A DNA stretch of 54,057 bases from Mnemiopsis leidyi (taxonomy: Eukaryota; Ctenophora; Tentaculata; Lobata; Bolinopsidae). The translations under genes and the position numbers were made by a program. The notes under the pieces were generated by a model that was not told the DNA's origin, did no database searches, and worked only from the letters and a program-made list of their open reading frames with translations. Shown here piece by piece: positions 1 through 11,300 of the stretch. How positions within the stretch are numbered: the stretch's first letter is position 1; the number at the start of each line of letters is the position of its first letter. The stretch is taken from contig JH153702.1 in the NCBI GenBank assembly GCA_000226015.1, positions 1-54,057 of the forward strand, given 5' to 3'.

Positions 1-129
1 ATTGCAAGCATTATCAGGTAGGGCAGATAACATAGTGTTGTACACATATCTGCATTAGGTATTACACGTTGTACGTGTTCAGGCGTGTGTAGATAAAGCT
101 TTAAATAAGGTACTTGATTATTTGATTGT
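1..129. other. No recognisable feature
   Basis: AT-rich sequence at the window edge. No exon, RNA gene or repeat was recognised here. Confidence 0.5.
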
Positions 130-316
130 TGTTACTTACTGTTGTTTTGTTGATATGATTACTATATTTTTTGGCCTTAGAGATAGGGTGCCCCGACAAA
201 AGAACTGGATTCTTCCAGGAAGCATCCTGTGACACATTGACTAAATGCCTCTTTCCATATATTTTAAATTATTAATTATTATATGCTGTTCTGTGTCACG
301 AATCTTAATGTTCAAT
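130..316 (+). mobile_element. SINE-like element, copy 1
   Basis: This segment matches, in inverted orientation, the segment at 3576-3769. The shared core includes TAGGGTGCCCCGA followed by AAAGAACTGGATTCTTCCAG, and both copies end in a TTCAA-type short repeat tail next to GTGTCA. A short non-coding element with a simple-repeat 3' tail is typical of a SINE or of the 3' end of a non-autonomous LINE. It abuts the degraded LINE ORF2 on the minus strand. No tRNA-type promoter boxes were identified, so the class is uncertain. Confidence 0.55.
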
Positions 317-1470
317 TCAATTGTCACTCTCAACTGAGAAAAGGGAGCTCCACTAAAGCTTTTAGTATAATCTTCAGGTTAATACCAACAACAATATTAC
401 TGTAAATGCTTTCTACTTTTTGAACAAAGAAGTCTTTCATTTCCTCACAAAGTTCTTGACCCTCTTTGATGTTGGGAAAGATTTTTTGAGATAGCTGGCG
501 ATCCATGGGATTGTTTACTATGTGTCTTTTTTGTTATCACTTATACTTAATTGGGTTTTGTAGTAGTCATCCCTAGTCTTGGTAAGAATTTCTTCTGCTT
601 GTTTGCACAGTCTTTTGTAATCATCTTTTGATCCTTGGGTTTTAAGTCGTCTGTTATCTCTCTCAGCTTTCCTCCTCTTACGCACTCAGAGTTAATCCAT
701 TTACTCTGATCTGGATTGACAGAAAATGTGACTATAGGGGCATGTTTATCAAGGATTTCAGTAAGAGTTCGAATATAGAATTCTACTGCATTATCACAGC
801 TAGTTAATTTATCCAGACAGTTTAGTTCAGAGGACAAGATGTCTGTCTTAAAGCTGTCTATATCAATTTCCTTGATTTTCCGACCAGATTTTTGCATTCT
901 AGCACATTTTTCAACAGGGCTTAATGTACATGTGAAGCTTAACAGGATAAGGTCTGATGTTGTACGAGTTTGATGCCCTTCTAGGTTTGTCAAGTTTAGT
1001 TGATTACATGTGTTAGATCTGGTGAGCACTAGGTCCAAAGTACCTCCATTGACATGAGTAGAAAACGATACATGTTGAATGAGCCCATACCTTCCGAGAA
1101 GACTGGTAAACTTTTTTGTGTCAGGATCTTCCTTATTTTCCATATGAATGTTAAAATCGCCAGTGATTATAATCTTTCCAGGAAGGTGCATGAGTTCTTC
1201 CAGGTATTGGTCAAAATTGCTCAGGAAATCAGTTATGCACGAGAGTGCAGCTGACGGTTAACGGAGATGCTAGTTAGCCTGACAATGCCACTATTTGTGT
1301 TCAAATGATTTAAAGGCTTAATAGTCTTCATTTTTTGAAAGCTGGAGGTTTTTTTTGTGTAGAATTGCTACATCCCCACCCCTTCCAGGTCGAGAGTAAT
1401 GATAGGTGTTGTATACGAGCTCAATAATTTCTGATAATTTTTAAGTGTCACCTTAGCCATGTTTCTGAAA
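317..1470 (-). pseudogene. Degenerate LINE ORF2 (endonuclease part)
   Basis: The minus strand encodes the C-terminal half of an endonuclease/exonuclease/phosphatase domain of a non-LTR retrotransposon. The motif IIITGDFNIHM (about 1160-1190) holds the catalytic Asp and Asn, and TLDLVLTR follows with the usual spacing. Further upstream, in another frame, RPGRGGDVAILHKKN (about 1340-1400) is the N-terminal part of the same domain, so frameshifts and stops lie between. Downstream, an open stretch reads on to about position 320 as the linker before a reverse transcriptase, which is missing. It is a broken copy. The zinc-knuckle ORF1 lies just upstream on the same strand. Confidence 0.8.
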
Positions 1471-1477
1471 GCAAGCA

Positions 1478-1870
1478 AATGTCAATTTTTGATCAGATAT
1501 AAGTTCCAATACACCAGTGGTTTTATTACAAATAGATCTTGTATTGAATACTCCCATCTTCGGAAGCACAGAGTTTCTATGCTTTTTGAGTACTCTTTAT
1601 TATACCTTATCCTATCAAGTGCTTTCATGATTATGGGACATGATTCTTCCCCTGAATTATAGGTGTGGCTGTTGCTTCTTAAAGTTTCATCTTCAGAATG
1701 TGAACAATTAACACATCTGTGTTTCTCTCTGTTCACTTTTTGGGGGCAAGCTCCTGTACGATGAGAAGCACCACAGTACATGCATGTCACACCATGATCA
1801 TGACAGTCCGTTGAGATATGTCCCCGTTTCTGACATTTGAAACACTGCTTTAAATCTAACCTATCAAAAA
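1478..1870 (-). pseudogene. LINE ORF1 fragment with zinc knuckles
   Basis: Minus-strand coding with three Cys-rich motifs in a row: CFKCQKRGHISTDC (a CCHC knuckle, about 1820-1860), CMYCGASHRTGAC, and CVNC with a trailing SC. This is the gag-like ORF1 layout of CR1/L2 and related non-LTR elements, which bind the element's RNA. The frame then continues about 25 residues (DRIRYNKEY) before losing similarity. It sits directly upstream of the endonuclease fragment, so both parts probably belong to one decayed element. Confidence 0.75.
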
Positions 1871-2334
1871 CGTTGGATAAATCTTTGATCCAGCAATAGT
1901 TTTAATGAAATTTCACTGTCAATTCTCTGTAGTTTTTTCTGAAGCAAGAGAAGAGAGTGAGGAACTACCGAGAAGATGTTGAGGACCTTTCTGATGACTT
2001 AGAGGAGTCTTGGAAATATGTACTGTGTTTTTAGTGACTTTTTAATCAAAATAAATGACAATTCTTTGACATTAAAAGGGGGGGGTGTCCCAACTGTTAT
2101 GAAATCATTATGGTAATTAACCTTTGAAATTTAGGGGGGTTTGTCTTGGTGACCAATGATGACGTCATTAGTGAACGTCCCCTTATTATACTGTACCGTA
2201 ACAAGAGATCTGGATGGCTGAGACAACAAGTCCTAGCCCTTGGAAGTAAAGGGGGATAAGAACTTAAAACCAGAAAGTGTAAAACATTTGTTGCACCATG
2301 ATACCATTTATGCAACCGTAACTGATATTATTCC
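1871..2334. other. Upstream region of TTYH
   Basis: No gene seen. It probably holds the 5' end of the decayed minus-strand LINE and the promoter or 5' UTR region of the TTYH gene. A run of seven G (about 2079-2085) is the only simple feature. No TATA box was assigned. Confidence 0.4.
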
Positions 2335-2341
2335 AGGCAAA

Positions 2342-5300
2342 ATGTCTGTCAGGGGAATCCTGTGCTGTCTGTTGTTTGTCATTTACATTCAGTTTTCTGT
2401 GGGCTTTTGGTGGTAAGTTTATTAGAATGCTATCTTATTTGATGCTACCTTATATAATCATGCTATCTTTTTAATCATACCATCTTATTTAATCATTGAA
2501 AAGATTTAAAATGAAACTAACTGTTACTTGTATTCAATCATATTCAATTATTTCCAATTGTATAGATATGAAATCCTTTCTCTATAATAAATGTGGTGTA
2601 GTCGTGAAGTATTATTGAGTCTCATAGAGTAGAATCAGACAATAGTTTAAAAATAATAGTTAAAAACTGTACTGGAGAAAGATATTGGTCTTCGTGGCAA
2701 TGTTCTTCAATGGATCAGCAGCTTCTTGAAGGGAAGAACACAACGAATTCGTTTAGGTAAAACTACTTCTGAGTGCATAACCATCAAATTTGGTGTCCCA
2801 CAAGGTTCTTTTCTTGGATCTGTCTTGTTCAACCTATGCATAAGGTCAATTTACAGATTTGTACAAAAGTTTGGATTCAACATCTTTGGATATGCAGATG
2901 ATCACCAGATACTAAAGTCAGTTAGAGCTGAAGGACAAGTAAAGGTCTTAACACATGAACTGATCAAATGCTTCACCCAAGTCAAGAATTGGATGAACCG
3001 CTTTTTCCTGCAACTGAATGAGAGCAAGACACAAATTATAGTCTGTGGCTCGAACAAAGTCCTCAATCAAAAACAAATCCAAGAAATTTATCTTACAGCT
3101 GGTACAACCAAAAGCACTCAACTCCATTGCAAAAAGACATGGATTCCACATACACCTGTATGCAGATGACACACAGCTCTATATTGAATTTAATCCGCTA
3201 TACGAGAATTTGTCTGACATCGAGCAGAGAATTATAGCCTGTCTTAATGACATCAAAAATTGGATGACATTCAACAAACTGAAGCTCAATCAAGACAAAA
3301 CAGAAATTCTTATTGTCCAAACCAAAAATAACTTTTCCTCTTGGACAGTTCCATCTATCACACTTTCTGAAGAGGGGGAGACTTTGAATCCATCGCCAGT
3401 GGTTAAAAGCCTTGGGGTCTTATTTGATGAATTCCTTACTTTCGAGGAGCATGTAGATGCTGTTGTAAAAAGCTGTAACATTCATTTGAGAAACCTTCGA
3501 GTCATTGGTTCTAAACTCAACTATGAGCTAAAAAGACAACTGGTACACTGCTTGATCTTCTCCAAACTTGACTACTTTGAATTTGAATTTGAATATCAAA
3601 TTTGTTGACACAATACAGTATAATGGTAATAAGTTAATAATTTAAAATATATAAAGTGAAGCAATTGGTAAATGTGCCACAGGATGCCACCTGGAAGAAT
3701 CCAGTTCTTTTATCGGGGCACCCTATCTAAGGCCAAACAAAGGATATAGTAATCATATAAACAAAACAAAACTGTAACAGCCTACTGTATGGTCTACCAG
3801 ATTACATCATCAAGAAACTGCAGAAAGTTCAGAATTCCTGTGTTCGTTTTCTCTTTGGACACAAAACTCTCAAAAAATGGGACAGTGTTACTCCCTACCT
3901 TAAGCAAGCACATTTTCAGAAAAATACAAATTTTTCAGAAAAATACAAATTTTCTTCCAATTTTTCTTACAAATTTTCTTCCAATTAAACAGAGGATCAA
4001 GTACAAGATTGCTCTTACTGTTTTCAAATGTATCAACAATGAGGCCCCCCCTTATATTACCTCTTGTTTAAGTATGAAAGATGAGCCTCGCAAGTCTATA
4101 AGGACCTGCAATGATTTTTTCCTTCTTAAAGTGCCATCTGTTACAAACTACCAACGAACAGAGAGAGGTTTCACTTACAGCGGACCAGAGATATGGAACC
4201 AGTTACCATACGAACTTCGGACTCTCACAAACATTTCGGTTTTTAAAAAAGGACTAAAAACTTGGCTCTTTTGTGAAGCATTTAGTGATGTTTGAATTAG
4301 TGCATTATCTTCATAAAATCTTTCTTACAACTTCATTTACTCATGTATTAGTGTTCTTATGTAGCTCCCGTTTTCTTTTGAAACTTAAGTTTCTGTACTA
4401 GGTACCTATGATCCACATTCATGCTTCATATTATTTTACATTAGTAGTCTCTTTTTACATTTTGGTCATATAACTCTCATGCAGTCTCATACATCCATAT
4501 ATTCTCAGTCTTATGTATACCTTATATCGCTACTTATTACAAAACCTTTTATGTGAGTATGTGTCGCCTTAGATGGTGGGAGTTGGATCTTGGATCCTCC
4601 CAAGATCTTGAACTCCATTTTAGCTATAAGGCGATGAATAAATTTTTGCTTATTATTATATTATTATTATTATATCATTGAAACCAACAACGCGAATAAA
4701 AGTTCTGGCGGCTGAAATGTATTGTCCTTTTATCAATTTATCCACCATTACTTTCAGAGTTTAGAAGTTTACAGTTTAACAGGTCTCGTTTTTGGAGTAG
4801 CTCTCTTCATAACATTTGGATTTATTCAGGTAAGCTTCTACTTAATCATCTTTATTTTTTCATTTTGTATTCAAGCCACACACGTTATAACCGCACAGAA
4901 AATGTTATCACATTTTAAATATAGAGCTCTAGTTTTTAGGATGTTTTATAGGGCAAACAACATTAGCTCAAACAACATTAGCTTAAAGCACAGTATAAGT
5001 CAAGGCATGGTAAAGTAACGGTAAGAGGACGAAACATTTAATTTCGAAGTCTTTCTACTTTCTGCTACTTTTCTGAAGGATTACCGAATACCGATAAAAT
5101 TCTGCGAATTACACGATAGAGGCCGATCAACAAGCCTCAAAGTTTACGTTTAGACTTTCGTTGACTTTTGGAGTTCACTACTATCAGAATCTCTACTTTA
5201 AGACTAGCGTTCGATGATAGATAAACTGGTACCTCAGTCTAAACAGATTGATGCCGTATGATTAAGGTATATTAGATATTGCTTTGGAAGTAAATAAATC

Positions 5301-8300
5301 GCTCTTAGTGCATCCGCGATGGCTAGAAAACGATATTACCGGACCGGCTTTGATGTGGATATATGACATATATGTCAATACTCCACTGATTTATGAAACT
5401 ATTAGAATTTCAATAATTCAGAATTGTTATATCAACTCTACATTGAAGTATAGCAGCGGTGGAATTTAAAGCTTTAAAATCTTGTGATGAGTAATTCGGA
5501 TCTAATCATGAGTTTTCACTAGACAACTATTAAATTACAAGCATGTAGAGATACAAGTTTAGAAAAATAATGATAAAAATATCATAGTGAGTGTGGGCTA
5601 CAATAAAAATATAGTTGTTAAAACATAGAAACAGTAAGCCTCAAACTGATAGGCGAACAGACAGGGACCTACAGCTGTACACTTTACACGGAATAGTTAC
5701 CCGACAGAGAAACTTGCAGCAGACCCTCATGCTGTTGCACTGTACATACATTGGCGATGTGTAAAACAGGCCCCCAAATTAGTTACACGTGTTACAATGG
5801 CACCGGGTTATAGCTCGGATGCTTACTTAGTAGCTGTTTCCTAAACATCATCTAGTTGTCTCAAATCGCCTGTCTGTACATTGAGCTATTGAGGAGCCTA
5901 TTGTGATCCCTCTACATGCTATATTAATAAAACATGTTGAAACTGACAAAGTAACCTGGAGGGAAGCTTGATTTCAATGTGATGAATAAGAAAACAGCTG
6001 TTAAGTTTTTTATAACTTAAATCTCTTTTAGTTAAATCTCTTTTAATTAATTAATATTAGGCCAACTCTGACCAGTTGATATCAAGAAACGCTGTAAATA
6101 GACACGAGTTACAAATGAAAGTCCATAACACTATTATTTAACGATTTCGAAATACCTCTCACTAATGTAGTAATGTGATGTTTTCGACAGTGCTGTCTGG
6201 GATGTAGAAGATGTGGCGGATACAGCATCTCCTACAGAATGAAGCAGTACGATCCTATTCTTACCACCTTTCTCTTCGGCTGCGCTCTTGCTGTCATGTT
6301 AGTATCTACTGTTCAGCGTGTTAAGCTTATATCTTCAATAAAGTTGTAAAACAGTTAAAATGAACACAAGTAGTATTTTCACTGTTATTTTTTATCCCAT
6401 CTGATATTTCAACTAAAGTCTGAACATATCGTTTAATCGTATCACGAACCTTGAAGAAGTAAGCCCGGGCCGTGGGAACCACCGCATTAATTGTTACTTA
6501 CTTAGGCTCCTATCTAACTACCTAACAAGAAACCCGGAATTCAGGGCAGCAACTACAGTGTCCATGTACTACGGGGTGGGCAAGGTACAGGGAAACGTTA
6601 ACAACATGTCTATAAGCATCAAGGACATCTCTCTCACCATCGACCAGTACGACAAAGTGGTGGGTTTCTCTCGCTCCTTAAAGTAGTGCTTATTATCCCT
6701 AATTATCAGATCTAATCGACTAAATATTTCTTGTAATTTATATTTTATGTAGATTTATGCCTCTGGACTTGTGACCTGTGAAAAATAATTGATTGTAACT
6801 GATCGCAAAGAAACAATTTGTAATCTGAATGTTGATTGCCTGATTGGTTCAATTTCAGATGGATGATATGCAGAGACACATCATATCATTGAAAAACAAC
6901 ACAAAACACCTACCCAAAAGCAGCTATATTTCGGTAACAAGAAATTTCAGCTTTATTTTAAGTATCTAATTTACAGCGAATTCCTGAGCCATACTAGCAC
7001 ATAACAACAACAAAAGGAAACGTTGGAGATTGCAACGAATAGAAGAGGGAAAATTAAGTGAAACTTGTCATCAAGTTAAACAATTTAATGAAATGTGCTG
7101 ACGAGAATACCAGTACAACTCAAAGAAAGAATGTGTCGACTTACTTCTTGAAATTCTTCACCTGATTGGGAATTTGACAACACCACGTGACAAAGCTTTT
7201 GAGCGACGAGTGTGCTAATAAAGTAATAACACACGTGTTACTGACGTTCACAGGGCAGACCAGCACGGGTTGATTAGGACGCGAACTTCACTGTATAGTG
7301 TTTAAACAGAGAAAGTTTCATGAACGGATTAGCTGAACCATTTAATTTAATTATGAAGTTTCAATCTGCGATGTTGGTTGAACTCCCAATAACACTAACA
7401 ATCGAGAAACATTCGAAAAGTTACCAAGAATGCAAGGAATTGTAATTTGTATGTCTACTACAATTTTCGACTTATCAACGCCTACCAAAATATCAACGCA
7501 GTCGATATCTACAGGACTCTGCGAACGCCAATTCAAGTAAATATATAATTTTAATACTTATATACACCGTGTTGTTATTTTCAGGCCAAACTGACGGACA
7601 TTGAGAAGGAGATAGAAAGGGACAAAATACCAGATTTTGAGGAGGAGTACAAGGATCTGGTGAATTACAATCGAGCTAGAGAGCTGGTCAGTGTGAATCT
7701 TTAGGGTTGTCAAGGAAACGTGTACAAATGCCAAAGTTTTTTATGGTCTTGTTCTTATTGTACTGCTTTTTCTTCTTTGTCCAAATTAGTCAGACAACTA
7801 AGCTTAGTCGCAATGTTATTGTCAAGTGTTCACAAATTCTATATTTTCAGACTAACCCAAAATCTAAATTAAGATGTTAAGTCGACTTAAACACTGCCTT
7901 ATTAATTTGTCACAAATGTTATGGAACAGAATCAATAAGTATATGTACAAAGTAACTGTAACTCTGTAACTGTTCATATTGTAACTGTAACTCTGTAACT
8001 AATGGCAGTGTAACTGTAACTCTGTAACTCTACCTCAGGTTACACTTGGACTGTTACTGTTACAGTTGTTCTGCTGCGCAACCCTCCTCATTGGAATTTG
8101 TTACGGTCGAGTCTTCGTTCTGCATTGGTACGTTTAAACTTTAAACTTATTGTGTCTGTATGTTTGTATGTTTGTACGTCTGAACGTATGTTTCTGTGCA
8201 TGAGTATGCAAGGAGTGCATTGCGTACGTATTTTTATAATGTACTCAAAAATGTACTCAAAAAGCGTCATCTCATTTTTCATGAAACTGTATATTTCTTC

Positions 8301-11300
8301 TTATCTAGCACAAAATACCGATTTGATTGTATTTTTAGCGCATTTCATGAAACTAAGCAAAGCGTTGAAACTTTGTTGGGAATGGCATATCATGAAATTA
8401 ACGACTAGAAATTTTTATCTTGGCTGTTTTTGCCACTGAAAGTTTTGAATAAATCTTAGTAAAAAGCAAACCTAAATTCGATAGTCTGCACATAATGAAC
8501 TTTTAAGTACTCAGTACTGCCTATAACTTTTAGTCTTTTACCTATTTTGAAACAAATAATGTGCGTGTATGTATAATGTGCAGCCTATGTATTTGGTAAA
8601 AGGTGAACCCTGGGCCTGATTACAAAGAAACTGTAACCCAAATCTTTTCCATCGGTAAATGTAATCAACTGATAAGATACGGCTCGTGAAGTGTGTTGTA
8701 GAGGAGCTGTTTGATGAAATGTGAAAAGAGATATTGGTTCGCTTATCACACCCCCTGTTAGATATGAGTTATTGACTTCCTGACAAGGTGTTTTTAGGTA
8801 TTATGTTGGCAATATAGTTTATCTTGCATCATCAGGCAATATGTAAGGACCAGCAAAAGCGGTTTTGCGATTTTCATGGAAAACCTACTAAAAGCTGAAC
8901 TAATTCGAAAACAAAACATCCGGAACTAATTGATTTAAGTACTGTGAAAGACAGGACTGAAATATTTACTGACGTCTGAAAAATCAGAAAATTCTGAGTG
9001 ATGGACGGTTAGTAATACATAGATTTCAGTCAGAGAGAAGGATAAGAAATATGCGAATAGCATAGAAGTTATCTATCATTTCACATAAAACAATTGCAAA
9101 AAGGAATCAGCCAAACAGTTAATCAGTACTCAATGAGATGTGACACAGTTAAATTTAGGTACCGTATGACTAAAACTAATTTATATTTGGGCCTTAGATT
9201 AATATGAGCCATTTCTGAAAATATGGTCAATGCTTTAAAATCTTAATCCGTAAGCGTAAAGGAATATTCCTAGGCACCCAGCCACACTGAATTTAGTTAA
9301 ACAATTACTTTGTCTTGACTATTTCTATGTGGAACGTGAGAGCGCGTAAGATAAGCAGAACTAATGAAAAAGCTACAGTCGCAAAGCCGGGAAGTCGATA
9401 GAAAGGACGGGTCTAAAAGAAAGTTAGCTTCTTGCTCTGTTTACATCTGGAATGTAGAATATGTGATGAGATTTTCTTATTATATCTTAATTACATGATT
9501 AGGTGTCAACCTGAACTTTTAAGATCTGTGCTTAGCCAGTTCAAGAATTTCCATTAACAGTTTGTATGATAAAGATTAAAAAGTCACAAGCAAAAACTAC
9601 AGAACTATGAGAAGCCAATTCAGTGTAACAAAACCAAGCACGCGCCAGAGAAGTAGTGTAGCTATAATAACGCTTGTTCAGCCAAGACATTGTCCTTGAC
9701 TTGATTAAGTTCTCATTCTTACACTGCTATAATCACACGAAATCTCGTGTCATCCTAATCAGAGAATCTTCATGTGCCACAATGCATAGCAGCTTCAGAT
9801 ACAGGGCATTTTAAATTAAGAGAAGGTAGCAAATTCAAGAGTTTTTATACCAAAAGAGTTTCGACGTGCCATCTATTTTATTAGGTGATCCTAGTTAACT
9901 TAGTAAGTAACTTTACTATTTACAGCCCACCTTTTCTATTTGTCTAAATTATTATTTCTATCTTAATTTTGATTTAAATGTTACTTTTCTCTGTACGACT
10001 AAGAAATTGGGATCTTTTGGGAAACTTCTTATTCGCAGTAATGTCGAACAGACACGTTTGTATTCATTCTCGATTTACTTATTTAATAGTAGTTTTTGAA
10101 AGTTTTAATTTACTTATTTAATAGTAGATTTTGTAAGTATTAAAATCTATTAGGAACGGTATTCTTGGGGAAGTGTCTCAAATTTTCGATACTTAAACAC
10201 ATCATTCCTCAAAATTTATGGGCCCCAGCTTACTTCTCGGTAGTGAAATACTCTCACATTGTCCTATGGATACAGATTGATCTCCAAAAACAAAGGTAGG
10301 AGCCTTACATTTAGAGAAATGGGGTTTAAAATTTGAGACACCTCCCCACGAATACCGTTCCTAATATTATCTATTTATATTATTATTTCATTTGTCTGTA
10401 CAACCCTCCCTTATTAGTTAGAATTCTTTGTAATTTTCCTCTCTAGGAGCTAGTAAAGTTCGAAGTGAACAAATTTAAATTTCAGTTCGCTGGTAATGTT
10501 GACACTTTGCATGTTTGTGCTGTCTGGATCTATTGGTATCTACCTCTCATTGGCAGTGGTGGGTATTCTAACTTATACACTGTTATTGTACTCTTCTCAC
10601 CTTACTGTTAAATACAAACAAAAATACAAACAAATACAGGTTTGTTCATCATTCATCGTTGTACTTTACGAAATAACTTCAATATCAAATAACATAAATA
10701 GTCTGTCACACTCGTTGAGTTCTGATCTCCTAATGAGCATCGGATCATTAAAACACATCGCCCAGAATGATATCACATTTCCGAAAGGAAGATTCCCGAC
10801 CATAATATCTCATTTCCGAAAGGAAGATTCCCGATTTTCAGTCCCTCTTGAAGTTAACCCACTGTGGTGTTTTAGAGCTGCCGTCTCTGAGTCTATAAGA
10901 GTCTTGAGAGAGGAGGTACTGGGGCCGATAAGATCCTGCTGGTCTGATGTTGGATCGCTTTGCGTCTGCCATCACTGCGCTCAGAAGTTCGTTAGTTCCC
11001 GCGTTTTGTCCCAGTCTGGACACAGCCTGCCATGCTAGCTGTTCAGGGTAGCCCAGTCTGAGTGTGTACTGCACGAAGTTGTCACGTGACATATCAGTGG
11101 AAACCCGAGTAGATCGTTAGGAATTAGCAAGTATTGTAGTGTGTGTAGGAGTGTTTGTAGGAGTGTTTGTAGGAGTGTTTGTAGGAGTGTTTGTTGGAGT
11201 GTTTGTAGGAGTGTTTGTAGGAGTGTTTGTAGAACGTTGTGTGGGAAGTAGAAGTAGAAGTAGAAGGGGTGTTGCGGGTGTAGGAAAGTTGCAGATCTGC

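Noticed and set aside
10496-11038. 180-codon plus-strand ORF containing TTYH exon 8
   Set aside because: It runs past the exon 8 donor and then through the antisense of the nested gene; the frame is not kept after indels in copy 2.
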